64,000 nt of DNA. It comes from Protostelium mycophagum (lineage: Eukaryota > Evosea > Variosea > Protosteliida > Protosteliaceae). This document shows, piece after piece, positions 34,501 to 47,387 of the stretch; position 1 is the first letter of the stretch, and each line of letters opens with the position of its first letter. The notes beneath the pieces were generated by a model. It did not search any database, was not told the DNA's origin, and saw nothing but the letters and a program-made list of their open reading frames with translations. Made by a program: the position numbers and the translations under genes. Location: the NCBI GenBank assembly GCA_002081555.1, contig MZNV01002743.1, forward strand, positions 48,787 through 112,786. The letters run 5' to 3'.

Positions 34501-37500
34501 TTCATGGAATTAAATTCACAAGAGCAAATCCGATCGTCCATTTCCGAAAAGATTCTCAACCATAGAAATAACACGACAAAATACCTCGTAATGATTGATT
34601 TGAACGCGATTGACCCTGGTCTTGTCCCGCAAACTGTTGCATTTTTCGAGTAGTTCAATGTACTCGTCTTCGGCTCCAGCGAAATTTTTGTTGAGGTACA
34701 TTGTCTCTGCCCTCAAAAGTTTCAACCTAAAAGTCAAGTCGTACTGTACTTCCCACGAACCTGAGATGTCGTGAGTTGATGTCTTGATCTTATGTGAGAT
34801 GTCATTGATTCGTTTTGAGACTTTGTGCGATGAAACGACACCGAGATTTCACTTGATTTTCTTCGTATAAATGTCACTAAAACCCTAAACCCGAACGTCA
34901 TGATGACTTGATCTTTACTTACTTTCTGGCAAGAGGTTGATTCCAATCGTGGTGTATTGTAGACCGGACTCAAATGCGGAGGACCTCTTTGCTATCTCCC
35001 CTCCCTTGTAATACAACTGTGCCACCCGAATTTTCTGCGAATTTTCAGCGGGCATGACCCCGAAATTTCCCGGAAATTTCACCTGTTCGGGGTCGGTGAT
35101 GAGATGGTAAGACATGGACAGATGCGACAATATGTCAAAGACGGCGTTATCGTCCGTTTGGTCGTATCTCTGCAGAAACAATAATCCGATGTCTAAATGT
35201 AACTGTGCTCGAAGTGGCTCCTCCATCAACTCGGATGCCGCCTGTTGCACTCTGTCGTGAAGAAATTTGCATCCTGTCGAAGTTTATTTTTGGTTTATAT
35301 AATCCTTTTATCATTGTGACAAATAAAGTGTCGATCTATAAATAGAAATTTCGTGGAGAATTACCGGTTATGTTGAGATCGACCAGAGATCTTCCGGTAT
35401 CCCTGGAGATCCTCATCAACACGTCATCCTCTCCTACTAATAGCAGCAGACCATCCTCAATCGCTGGCCACACATCTACAACCAGTCACCCTGTTCTTTC
35501 CTTTGCATACAAACAGATTGTACAGATCACGAAATTTCAACGAAATCTCAACGAAATCTCACCTTTCACAATCTCTTCAGTACTTTTCTTCGAAATGACT
35601 GAGAGTGTTGGTAAATCGAATTTGTTCCCCATAGAGGCGGCTGTCGACAATGCCCTCTGTGTCGACGGTGACAGTTTACGCATCCTCTGCACCATCATAT
35701 CTACAACGTTGTCTGTGAAGGAGGTGTTGGACACTTGCTTCGCATCCCATCTCCATTGTCCACTGTTTTGGTCGAAATAAATCATCTTTTTTCTGAAAAT
35801 GTCAGGAAATTTCCGCGAAATTTCACGGAAAATTGTGGTGAAATTTATGGGATATTTCACCTGTGTAGATCGACAAAGAACATTGTCACGAAAAATGGAT
35901 TTCCGGCAGTTTTCTCCATGATGAGTGTCGCCATGTCATTACCCATGTCGACAGAGCATTGTAGACTGTCGATGATGAAAGAGGTCACGTGACTCGTCTC
36001 TAGGGGTTGTAGATGGATGTTTAATAATTTGGGAAACTCGTCACTTAATTTTTGTATCGTCAATCCCAGCCCCTCGCCGACCTAATTTTATTTTAAAAAT
36101 ATTCGATTTTATATTCAAGAAATTTAAATTTTATTTCCGAATTAATTATTTTTTGGAAATGGAATTGGAAATTATAATCAACATTTAATAAAAATATTCT
36201 ATCTGAAATTAAATTTCAGAATTAAATGAAAAAAAACTATCTAAATATAAAATATAAAAATTGTATTTATATAAAAATTACATTTATATATGAAATCATA
36301 AACATATAAAAGACTAACTTCATTGTCACGGAAAGCGCCTATCAACAAGAAGTTGTTCACTTGTGGGCTCAATAGTATGGATTCAAGTAGTTGTAGTGAG
36401 GACATATCTACCCATTGTAGATCGTCCAAAAAGATCACCACGGGACTCGCCTGTGATGACGTCATGATATGATATCGTATCAGAGCTTACTTGTGTAAAC
36501 GCGCCAATAAATTGGACAAATAACTGTCTCAGTCTGCAAAATTCAACGAAATTTCGTGGAAAATTCCCACGAGTCTTCTCGAAAAATTCTGAGAAAGTTC
36601 ATTCTACAACGCACCTGTTGGAAGCCTCGTGAGGGGCTAAGTCGGGGACTTCGGGCTGCTCCCCGATAATCAATTTCAACTCGGGAAGAAGTGAGCATAT
36701 AACGGCTGCTTTTCCCGCCAACGCTTTTAAAATATTTTCCCGCCAATTTTCCACCCTGGATTTACTTTCCGACAGGATTTCTTTTATCAACTGCCGAAAC
36801 GCTTGCAGCAAAGAACCATAAGGTTGCCCTACAGAAATTTGAATTTCGAATTCGAAATTTGGCGGGAAATCACCTCGTGTGAATTGATCCGATTTTCCGA
36901 TCACCAGATATCCTTGCATTTTGACGAGAGGCCGCTGAACTTCCCTGATGACAGCCGTCTTTCCTGTATGTCTATAAGTCATTTATCTCGTGCTCGTGTT
37001 GCCTTCTTTACAAAATATATTGAGAAATTGTCGCTGTCAGACTCCACTTTCTTAAAGTAAAAATCTAACGGTGTTACCGTGAAATTCACGTTAAGCTTAC
37101 CGTGTATCCTTGACAACGAAATATATGTAAGAGTTCTGTACAACTTGATGAAGATATCTTACCGATACCACTGCAGCCAGAAACTAAGACTAGGTTCTTC
37201 GATACTTCTCCAGAAGATATTTCCTTGAAAACCTGCTGATTCAGACACGCCAAAATAAATCAAATAAATAAATAATAAAATATATAAATAGAATTATACA
37301 CCCTATTTCGAAATCTTTGAGACAAAATAATTAAAATAATTAGGATAATTAAAATAATTAAATTTATTAAAATAATTAAAAGTAAAATAATTAATTAAAT
37401 ATTTACAATTAAAATGATTAAAAAATTCAAGAAGATGAATTACCTTCAGTAACTGTGCAATCTGCGTCTCTCTACCGTATAACTTCTGTGCGATATTGAA

Positions 37501-38968
37501 ATTTCCTCGATTATCAAAAGAACCAGGACTACAACGGTCATTATGACATCTACAACCGCGTCTACAACTCACATGAAATTCTTGATCTGCTCGATTTCAT
37601 TTCTCTCTATAATTCTTAAATCTTGACTAATGCCGTAAATGCTTTGGTATCTGTCATCCGCATTCTTATTATATCAGAAAAAATTAAATAAAAATTAACA
37701 AAAAAATATTTATTTTTAATTGAAATAATTATTTTTTGGATTTTTTATTTCGGAAAAAATTTATCGAAATAAATAGTAAAATAAAATAAATTTTTTGTTC
37801 ATTTTCATTTCTATAAAAATTCAAGTCTTAGAATGAAATGTAAATACCTTCGATAACAATTTCGAGATCATTTTTGACAGGCACTCAGGTACGGCCAGAT
37901 TATTTGTGCTGGCATGTGGGGGTACTCTTGCAATATGTGAATAGATGATTCTTGAAGGTTCTACTTCTTGGAAAGGCATCCTGTTGCATAGCAGCCAATA
38001 GAATAAGAGTCCCAGGGAGTAGAAGTCGGTGCGGTAGTCGACATCTTTGTTCATCCTCCCAGTTTGTTCTGAGAACATGATTGAGTTTTCCATGAATTTT
38101 CTGTGGATTTTTGGGGTAGATGCAGAAAATATTGGAGATTTTATGCAAATTATTATTTTTAATTTAAATTGTAGATAAAGACGCACCAGGAGAAATCCAT
38201 TGTAGATCAAGGTCATCCGTTGATATCTTATCGTGATGTCCCTGTACAATCTATAAATAGACCAAAAATAAAATGAAATACCCTGCGACTGAGCACAGCT
38301 GCGTTGGAAAAGTCTATGAATTTGATTTGTAATTCTTTGTTGATCAGAATGTGCTTGTTGGAAATCTGTCCATGCGTGATCCCATCATCATGAAGAGTTC
38401 CGAGGCCTTTAATGATCTGGATGTGGAGATCAAAATCTCCTAATCATTTGATTGTGTTACCTCCGCTGCTAACTTATAGAACTGTGGGGTACTGAATTTT
38501 CCAATCTGTTATTTATTAAAAATACGACATGGAGGCGATAAGATCTTACCTCTTGGACATGCTTCAACAAGGAGGTGCCCTTCCAATCGATGGTGGCAAT
38601 CGCCCTTCCACGACCCTTGATTTTCAAAATTGGAAGATAATGCAACACGAAAGGGTTGCTCTTTCGGTTCAACAGCTGCCCGACTTCCACCTGATTACGA
38701 CATGAATTTAATTGTCTGAATTGCAAGTTAAAAGAGGACGTAGAATTACCTCTTTTTGTAATTTCTTTCTTGCCTTCTTGCCATTTTGAGATGAACATTT
38801 GATTACAGTCGCCCTGGGTATGTTGATCCGCCACACAGATGTTGTCTTCCCTTTGTATATCAATTGTTCGTCGGTGAAGTGGACGTCTTCACAAAACTGC
38901 TGCAATATCATGTCTCCATTGTTACTGCTACTATCTGTATCATCGCCACATTCGCTGCAGCTGCTCAT
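28593..38968 (-). CDS. Giant hybrid kinase: pseudokinase-AAA ATPase-helical-GAF-HK-REC
   Basis: Roughly 10.4 kb with dozens of introns. It starts at 38968 (MSSCSECGDDTDSSSNNG). The kinase-like domain (38900-37620) has YKGKTTSVWRI, ATIDWKGTSLLKHVQE, and GITHGQISNKHILI...IKFIDFSNAA, where the HRD Asp is Gln and DFG is DFS, so it is probably inactive. The AAA/NACHT-like ATPase starts with FNIAQKLYGRETQIAQLL; its P-loop GCSGIGKT spans an intron near 37165, and Walker B is ASPVVIFLDDLQWVD (about 36450). A TPR-like helical region follows (about 35300-31850), then GAF (ARSVLCVPIQKNKECKGVVY, about 31230). The HisKA box CHELRNPLNGIYG spans an intron at 30838-30728. ATPase boxes are LTQVLINLLSNSIKF, ITDTGIGMTEDEA and GGSGLGLKISKELVNMMGG. 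The receiver has VLVVDDNMINQKLL, phospho-Asp in MDIEMPIMNG (28838) and YITKPF. It ends at 28593. Confidence 0.88.
29139..29200. repeat. AT dinucleotide-rich intron tract
   Basis: Runs of TATATAT interrupted by TTTATT, inside the intron between the ATPase and receiver exons of the giant kinase. Confidence 0.75.
30546..30660. repeat. (ATATATAATATA)n intron tract
   Basis: About 115 bp of ATATAT/AATATA repeats lying between HisKA-region exons of the giant kinase. No coding content. Confidence 0.85.
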
Positions 38969-39571
38969 CTCTGGCGGGTTCGCAGCTTGCTTTTCACGAT
39001 TTTATTCAATTCTCCGTTAATTTAATTCACGGTAATTACCGTGCAACAGCACAAAATCCGAATAGAATTTTTAATTAATGAGCCTCTGTGAGTCCATTGT
39101 TGTACACTCGTCAGATCCCTTGATTTAGAGGTATTGTGCTCTGGTAACTGCGCCAAGTGATCAAAGTCATTGTTATCCCATCAAAATTTCTAAGACATGT
39201 TTGTGGGCAGCAAAAATCGGCTGCCATAATCATTGCCGTTATTAATTATTTCATTAGCAAGCTAGTGTTCACGCAACGGCTCTCCTGTTGCTTGTGTTCT
39301 GGTTTTCTGCACACAGTAATTGGTCAAGAAAGGCAATGTTTTTCAAATAGATCGTGGGGGTGCTGTGCCACATCTACAATATCTACAACAGAGTAGCCAA
39401 ATTGAGCTTGTTTTGATGAGAGGGTGATGAGCCTATATTAAGAGGCGCGGTGCGACCTTTTTGTGCTGACGCAAACCAAAAATGGAAACTTAAATCAGAC
39501 AGTGGATGTTCTGAAATCTGCGACGATTTAGCAACATCATCACACCATTTTCAGCCGGTAAAACCGTCGAG
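38969..39571. other. Divergent spacer with a perfect 16-bp palindrome
   Basis: Common upstream region of the giant kinase (minus) and UAP1 (plus). It contains CACGGTAATTACCGTG at 39028-39043, a perfect palindrome about 60 bp upstream of the kinase start, and clustered CATCTACAATATCTACAAC words at about 39370-39390. No exon is evident. Confidence 0.5.
39028..39043. promoter_or_regulatory. 16-bp palindrome CACGGTAATTACCGTG
   Basis: Perfect dyad between two divergent genes. Shorter forms of the same word occur at 52587-52601, 37068-37080 and 21709-21724. The placement suits a dimeric regulator's binding site, but that is inference. Confidence 0.45.
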
Positions 39572-41781
39572 ATGGTGCAAGATTCGACAGAGAGGAGCTC
39601 AGTTTTGAGACAAAGATTCGAGAAGGCAGGGCAAAGTCACCTTCTCCATTTTGAAGGACAATTAGGTCAAGAAGAGAGAGAACAATTATACGATGATTTA
39701 GAGGTACGATCGCGTAAAAACATCTTTGACTGAAACGTGGCGTAGTCGCTCGATCTGGATTACATTGCCAGAATACACAAGAAGACAGCTGGTACGTTTT
39801 CAGCCTGATCTCAGCTATCCCCTCTGATCCTGCTTTAGATGAAGCCCGAAAGGCGCTTCGTAATTCCGCGACCATGTCTCGATTTTCTAGCAAGCGTATA
39901 AGCAATATCGCCGGTGGTGAGGAAGATCGAAAGAGGTGGTATGAGATAGGCCTACAGAAGATCAGTGAAGGCAAAGTCGGTTCTCTCCTTCTGGCAGGTG
40001 GACAGGTAAAGATCCTGACTCTTACGTTTTCATCGCCATTATGAACCTCTTCACCATATAATGAATAGAGCTGCTGTCCTCTGATCATAACACCATGATT
40101 TTCCTCATTAATTGGAGCAGGGAACACGATTGGGCACAAAGGATCCCAAAGGAATGTACTCTGTTGGGCTTCTCTCGGAGAAGTCTTTATACCAACTACA
40201 AGCAGAAAGAATATTGAGGCTTCAGAAGGTCGTTGAAGCCAAGACCGGGAGTAAGTACTTCTCGTCTACAACGACTAAACGAATGACATTTCACTGAAAT
40301 TTCAAAGAGAAAGTGAGCATCCCTTGGTACATCATGACGAGTGAGGCGACCAAAGGCAGTACGATAGAGTTTTTTCAGAAGTTCAAATACTTCGGTCTAC
40401 AACCACATGACGTCATCGTTTTTGGTGGGTGCATCTACAATTGTATCTACAACGAGGATGCTGACGGTTCTGCAGAACAATCTATGCTGCCTTGCCTCAA
40501 ACCAGACGGAAAAATAATTTTAGAGTCCAAGAATAAGGTGAAATTTCATCGAAATTTCAAACTGACAAGTACAGGTTGCTCGCGCACCCAGTGGCAACGG
40601 GGGTGTCTTTGAAGGTAAGTCCCCCTCTACAACCCATGTCGACATTTATTAGCACTGTACAAGGAGGGAGTATTGGCCGATATGGAGAAGAGGGGCATTG
40701 AGCTGATTTCCCAGTACTGTGTCGACAATATTCTGGTCAAGATGGCCGACCCCGTATTCGCCGGGTACTGCTTTGACAAACAAGCAGATTGTGCTGCAAA
40801 ATTCGTCACCAAACTCCACGCAAAGGAACCAGGTGAAATTTCGACGAGATTTCGACGATCACATCGTTGTAGACGGAGAGTGATTCTGTTTATAGTGGGG
40901 TTATTGTGCCTGAAAAACGGCCGGCCTGGGGTTTTGGAGTACAGTGAGTTGGATGAGAGCACAGCCAGCCGCACAAACGATGACGGATCCCTCTACTACA
41001 ACGAGAGCCATATTTGTATGAACGCATTCCGAGGTGATTTTCCCGCCTTTTTTGGACTTTTCATCTTGTCTAATAAATGTCGACACTGTGTTCTGATGTT
41101 TTTCAACAGTCGACTTTCTGGTCTCCCTCACCCAAGGCGACCGCAAAGAAGCTCTCAGCAACTTACCGTAAGTACTCTCCGCCGGAATTTCACTGAAATT
41201 TCACCCAGTTTTCACATCGCCAAAAAGAAGATCCCCACCATCAGCGATTCCGGCGAGGCCGAATCGGTTGACGGGTGGAAGTTGGAGCAATTTATTTTTG
41301 ATGTGTTTGAGCATGCCAGAAACTTCAACACTTTTGAGGTGGAGAGACTTGAAGAGTTTTCTCCTCTGAAAAACGGGCCGAGCGCGGGAAGTGACAACCC
41401 CCTGAGTTGTAGAACGCACCTGAGCAATCTTCACAAGAGGTTGGCGTTGTCTTTGGGTGCTGATTTTGATCGAGGTGAGTTTTCCGTGAGATTTCCGGGA
41501 TTTTTTGGCTTGGTTTGGGTGGTTGCGGCAAAGCCGCAAGAAGACACTTGAGTATTTACAAAAATATACCTCTGTGTTGTGAAATTTCGGTCCTGGATGA
41601 GTTTTGTAATTTAATTAAAGCTCTTGTGCTTTTGTTGTTAGTTAGCACATTCTGACGTGTTGTAGAATCCAAAGAACCACTCGAGATATCTCCACTCATC
41701 AGCGGCGGGTTTGAAGATACGGACGATCTGAAGCCACTTTTGGCGGGAAAACTCTTGAGTTTGCCCAATCATCTACAATGA
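39572..41781 (+). CDS. UAP1: UDP-N-acetylglucosamine pyrophosphorylase
   Basis: Makes UDP-GlcNAc from GlcNAc-1-phosphate and UTP, the donor for chitin, glycoproteins and GPI anchors; a cytosolic enzyme. The start at 39572 gives [20 protein letters not shown] and [20 protein letters not shown], as in the family. The signature [20 protein letters not shown] is split by an intron near 40000-40120. Further matches are [60 protein letters not shown] (after a 52-nt intron made largely of TCTACAA words), [39 protein letters not shown] and [20 protein letters not shown] with [10 protein letters not shown]. The C-terminal exon reads [14 protein letters not shown] and ends at 41781. All segments needed for activity look present. 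The stop codon itself overlaps an ATCTACAATG word. Confidence 0.93.
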
Positions 41782-41789
41782 ACATAAAA

Positions 41790-42950
41790 TATCACGTGAC
41801 TCGGTTTTTCCTCCCATGCTAGCACTGCCTTGGAGTGCATGACAATAAGGGGTCCTCATTGCTGGTTTCAGTGGTTTATTTTTTTGAAGCATCAATCTGC
41901 AAATTTGTATGATCAGATATCTAAAGTGTATTGTGTTTTGCAAAGATCCAAAAACTGCAGAAGGATTCAAGTTTATTCTCTAGTCACCCTCTATTCTAGG
42001 TTATCTTTAATGAATTCTTCATACACAACCCAAAAATCACTACACAGACAGTCACTTTCAGTAGGACAATATAGAGAGCAGAAACAGATAACAAGATGTA
42101 GGCTATTATCAAATCTAGAACCAACAGAACAGCTAAAACCCTAAAATAGACTTGTCTAAGGCTCTCATTTCTCAGATCCTTGATCTTTCCTTAGAAAATC
42201 CTTGAATGTCCTGAAATAAATTTTTGATCTTTGTTCCTTCTCTTTCTATAAAAGGGAAATCTGTACAGATCCAGAAATCTTAAGATCTTCTCTTTAAATC
42301 TATTGTATTTTAGCCAATATTTAATACAATAAAGTCAGTTTTTATCTATATATCCCTTTCAATTACATCTAAAAATACATAATATTTCTGACCTAATCAT
42401 ATGTGCTTCAACATACAAAATGGGAATATTGCCCAAAAAAATCCACAAGTCCAGTAATAGACACTATCTGTCAACTAAAAGACTCCTTTATAGGCCATAA
42501 ATAATTTGAAAGAATTGATGGTGTATTCTCTGATAAGAGTCTCTATCTCTTTAGCCACATCTGTTGTATTGTTAGCAATAGAAATAGAGGTTTAATAAAT
42601 AGCCTCTGGATATAGTTTTATAGGACCTTTAAGCTGCTAAATTGTCAGGCAATCTGACAGTTGATGTGGAAAGAGTAGTCACAGTAACTGTTCACTTTTG
42701 GATCTAACTAATAAAAGTGAGCTCAAAGCCAAAAATAGAAGAAAAAACTACATTAAAAGTCAGGTTATAACAATAATTATTTTGCAAAATTCATTGAAAA
42801 ATAGAGAAATTCAGCTGGACTAAGTTGCAGCTCTTTTGTACAATTAATTATAAATCTGATCAGTTTAAATCATTTTTGATACCATTATTATTAAGAACTC
42901 ATATTCTTGGTGTTGTTGCTGGTTATATACAGTGATGTAAATTGAAGATT
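41790..42950. mobile_element. AT-rich island, possible LTR or retroelement remnant
   Basis: About 1.1 kb without genes whose base composition and word use differ from both sides: the TCTACAAC and GAAATTTC words common elsewhere are absent. Around 42245-42340 there is a TATA-like TATAAAAGGG, then about 80 bp on AATACAATAAAGTC, an arrangement like an LTR promoter and poly(A) signal. I could not find a second LTR, a primer-binding site or coding domains. The likely host is an old, decayed LTR element, perhaps related to the gypsy fragment at 63.1-64 kb. Confidence 0.4.
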
Positions 42951-43024
42951 TATTATTCATTTGAAGAATATTTTGTTGTAGATGGCATATATCAACGGAT
43001 CAACAGTCGAATGTGTTATGTTTA

Positions 43025-44375
43025 TCAAGCGACCTTCTGTAACTTTTCTGCGACAGCGAGTTGAGTCCTTGTCAAGTTGGCGAGATAGACAACCAGCAGA
43101 AGATCTTGTATGCTGTTGGTGAACATCTTCTCTAGTGCGGCGGCGTCGAGTTTGGGGAGGGCAGAGAGGGCGTCGAATAAAAATCGGCCGACGCTGGTGT
43201 CCGGTGCGATCTTGCCTTCCTGTTATGATGTCAGAAGAGGTCATCATGACAAAACGTCACAATTTGATCAAAGGCTTGTTTTGTGTTTTTGAAACAACTA
43301 AAGAACATCACATCATGCGATATGATGTTTCGATGATGATTATGGAGCCCCACGTGCATCTTTTTCAACAATGATGACGATGACTCACCAAGACAGTGTT
43401 GACATATCCGGATACGGATTCTAAAAGCTCGTGTACTTTGTTGACGGATATTTCCAAATTGTCCAACTCGGACATCATTCCGTTTCCGGAATTCAGTTTT
43501 CCCTTGTTCAACGCGTCGACTGAAAATATTTAGAAAAAATCGATTTCTGAAAAATCTAAAGTTTTGAAATTTTCCAATATCGCGATTGATCTTGATGCCA
43601 TCCGTCTCAGACTATGCAAAGAGATCATGTTGAATGTATGAATAAAATGCAGAGGTCTCACGTGCGACTCTCTCCTCATCGATGGACTCGAGTTCTAAAG
43701 GAACAGGCAGGAACTGGAATCCGAGCTCCTTGCCCTCGAAGAGAGTGACGGTGGTGTTGGTGTAGGCCTTGATGGACATCTGGAAGTTGGTGAGGTTTGT
43801 GTCCAATGTAACGTGAACGGGGATGCTGTTGGGTCCCATCTCTTTGGCATAAAAGTTGTGGATCAGAGCGGATGTCTCATTGAGCTCGCTACCAGTTGAG
43901 TACCTAGTTGGATCAGATTAGTCTTGAGCTAAAAAGTGAAATCTGCAAAGCAGAAGAGGTGAGATGGTGTAATGTCCTCAATAAATTATGAAGATAAAAC
44001 ACTGGAGATGTAGAATGAGCCTACCATCCAAGAATGACCTCCTTAGGTGCGATTTGGTGGTGTAATTTCAACATCTCCTTGTGATACTGCATATCCACTC
44101 CGAGTTGCTGCTTCGCATGAACAACACGTTCCTGAGCATCTATATGAACTCACCTCCTCTCCCTCAGTGTGTGGAACGGGGAAGCTGTTTCTGATCTCAA
44201 GAACACCGTCATTGTTATAACCTAAGAGGGTTCCAATCACTCTGGAATCTGTTGGCTCTCCCTCTGCCTCTACTCCTCTTCTGGTGAAGTGATCCAAAAT
44301 GTTAAAGACGACGAGAGGTTGCACTCGGCATTGAACAATCGGTCCAGTGCGGATGTATATAGAGGAGTCTTCCAT
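43025..44375 (-). CDS. Translation initiation factor eIF3 subunit F
   Basis: MPN-domain subunit of eIF3, which bridges the 40S ribosome and mRNA. Starting at 44375 (MEDSSIYIRTGPIVQCRVQP), it reads VVFNILDHFTRRG, DSRVIGTLLGYNNDGVLEIR and NSFPVPHTEGEE. Downstream exons read MLKLHHQIAPKEVILGW and STGSELNETSALIHNFYAKE (about 43910-43840), NSIPVHVTLDTNLTNFQMSI, KAYTNTTVTLFEGKELGFQF, a helical part (VSGYVNTVL, IAPDTSVGRFLFDALSALP) and IQDLLLVVYLANLTRTQLAV, ending at 43025. The metal-binding JAMM residues of active MPN proteases are not present, as expected for eIF3f. Subunit F is preferred over proteasome Rpn8 or CSN6 because of the C-terminal VVYLANLT segment. Confidence 0.9.
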
Positions 44376-44505
44376 GATGATCTCTGTTGTCTTGATCGAT
44401 GTGAGATGAAAGATCGTTTTGTTTCTTGGATCTTTCCTGATTAAAAAAATTCGGCCGATGTTGAATTATGTCGAAATTATCAATCATTCAATTTTCACGC
44501 ACGAT

Positions 44506-47231
44506 ATGACTCACACACCGAGGAGGAATGCCTCTGAGAACAGTCTGTCCAGTCTCGGTTCAGATACCACTCAAATCATTACGTTGATGTTGAGACAAGA
44601 TGAAGAACTAATTTCGAGTTGGAAAGAGATCCAATCCTTAGGGGAGTTGAGAGAGGATCCAGAGGAGGAGATCAATTATCTTTCGTGGCGAAAAGCTCTG
44701 CTCAAACGAAAATATAAAGAGGGGAAGATCGCACAGGTGACAATAAGCAAAATAATGAAGAGTGTAAACATTGTTTTAGATGCAAGGTGATAGGGGAGCA
44801 TCGTATTATAAACAGAGGAGCACGTTGATGCAGGAGAAGAGAGTGCAGCAGAAGAAACGGGCACTGGCTGCCATAGAAGCAGAGAAGTATACACCTCTAT
44901 TTTTTACCGTGCGTTTCTATTTTAAACGAAAAGTCGTTGCATATATGCATGATTCGTTCCAGCGGTTAATTAACATCTCCAGGGCCAGATTGATCGCCAG
45001 CAAGAATATTTCTGATTCAGATTTAAGTGCTACAGCTTCGGCCTCCATCGCCAAAGACGTCAACATGATCAGATCAAAATCGGCCGGCATTCTTGCCGAC
45101 GCTGCAAATGATCCAAAGGCGAGACTGCCCGTCACCAGACCTGGTGAGTATTAAAACATCTACAAATTCATTTGGATTTCCCCACCTTTTATATCGCCAC
45201 GGTCAAGCCGACACTAGCAACAAACCATAATGTTCTGCTGTCCTTAGAGAAATAAATATCTTCTGACTCGTTGTAGAGCCGACTACAACGGACCGCGCTC
45301 GCAGTTCTTCGATGGACGGGGGGCCGCAAACCCCATTGAAAAAGACAGAAGGAAAGAGCGTGGTCACGCTCAGCCCACTACGAGTCGGTGAGATTTCTAC
45401 GAGCGCTGACGTGTATGAGTTCAAAGGAATGCACCATATATTCATGGAACACACGAGACCAGGTGAGGTTCTACAATGGTGTAATTTGGCAGCATTAAAT
45501 CTCCATTTTTTAAAAATCTTCTGAAAAAACAGAAAAAATAAAATATTATTTTCATAAATAAAAAATAAAAATTTCTAGTGACAATGCTGCGGTTCGCCAA
45601 CGCGGACCGAAGCAATCTGGCCTTCTCTTCTGTGGACGGAAAGATATCCATTTGTACAGTCCTGTCACAGCCGCCAAAATTAGTTCGGACACTACAAGCT
45701 CACATTGAGTCTGTCACGGGTAATTGATGACGTCATGTTTTTGAATTTCTCAGAAATTTCAAAATTCAAAAAAATTACCCGAATATACATAGAAAATAAG
45801 ACTAATATGGATAATAAATGATTCTCCAATATTGATAGATTGACTCGTTGTAGATTTCAGATGGTCGATGCTCAATGATTTGATCCTCTCGACGAGTCTC
45901 GACGGAACAGTTCGTATTTGGAAAGTGAGCAACGGAGAGTGCATCAGAACGATTAAAGATGGTTCTCGTTGCACCTCCTGCACATTCTACCCCATCAATA
46001 ATAACCTCTTTGTGGTACGTGAAATCTCCTCGAAATTTCCCCCTATTTTCTTGGAAAATTTCATTCTCGCCGAAAAAATATTCAATTTTTTTTGAAAATA
46101 AAAGATATTTTTGAGGATCTACAACTGTATCTACAACCAATTAATCATATACAGTACGGAACCGGAAATGGAATAATTAATCTGGTGAATTTATCCACCG
46201 GAAAAGTCGTACAAAAAGTCTCCATCGCCCCGCCTAAATCTGCCTTGGCCCTGCCCAAAAATTTGGGCTTCACTCTGGCTGTACAAGCTCTCACCTTCAG
46301 TGATGACGGAAGACATTTATTCGCTGGAGATTCAAAGGTGGGAATACAATTGCAGAATTCAAATGAAAATCCCCTCGTGAAGAATTTCTTTGATCAGAAG
46401 AAGCTAGTTATTGAAATGTATTAAAAAATATGTTTACGCAGAGACACAACCTTATTAAATAAATAAAAATAGCAGCAAAAACATGTACAAAATCCATTTT
46501 ATATAATTATATCTTGCAAAATAGATCTTTTCTACAATTCAAAATCACAATTCTAATCTTATTATAGGGGTACATACACACCTTTTCTTTTACTGATGTA
46601 AACAACCAATTATTATTGATTGGAAAGACCTTGGCCTCTGCCTCCAGCCGTGCCATCACATCTCTCGAATACAAGGTGATATCTCATCTGGTCATCGAGA
46701 TATCTCAAGTCATTCGTGACATCATCACAGGCATGGTTCACATCCTCAGAAAAGTCGCATCCGTCCCTTTTGGTCAGCTGTTGCGACAGCACAGCCAAGA
46801 TATTCAAGTGAGGATCTTCTCTTCGTTTTCGGCCAGATGAGTCCGTTTCTTTTTATAATTTGTTCTATAGAGTCAGCTCAAAGCCGAGCGCGCTGGTGCA
46901 AATGAGCCTTGGTGGCCAATTCCCGGTTGTGGCAAGGGAGCAGCCGATCAGAAGTCACTTCTGTTCAGATAAAGAGGGTGTGGCCGCCTCATGCATTGTG
47001 AGTGGCAGTGAAGATGGTATCATCTACATCTACGATGTAGAATCGAGCAAGGCACCCATCAACCAGCTCCAAGGTCATGCAGGTAGAGAATGATGTGATT
47101 CCGCATGAGATCTCATGTCTTTAGGTTTTGTGTATGATGTCGCGTGGAACTATGATGAGAGCATACTGGCCTCCTGTGATAGCCAAGGCATGGTGATCTG
47201 CTGGAAGAGGACCCATTTCGAACAATCATGA
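44506..47231 (+). CDS. WD40-repeat protein, WDR13 homologue
   Basis: Beta-propeller protein like animal WDR13, whose molecular role is unclear. The N-terminus (start at 44506; an in-frame ATG at 44458 is possible) is helical and charged ([39 protein letters not shown]). A 43-nt intron leads to [20 protein letters not shown]. Propeller blades follow: [56 protein letters not shown] (about 45855-45925), [62 protein letters not shown] (about 46985), [20 protein letters not shown], and [15 protein letters not shown], with the stop at 47229. The order and wording parallel WDR13 along its length. An AT-rich intron of about 230 nt lies at 46340-46568. Confidence 0.88.
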
Positions 47232-47387
47232 AACACCATTATAAATATCTGTCTGACACCACACGGAAACGTAATACACCTCTATAAAACCGCATTTGTT
47301 GATAGCTTCGGATCTATCCTCTTTATTCGCGGCGACCCATGTCTTCAGAGTGTGTTATCTGCGGGATTGCAGTGCATGTGCTGAGTC

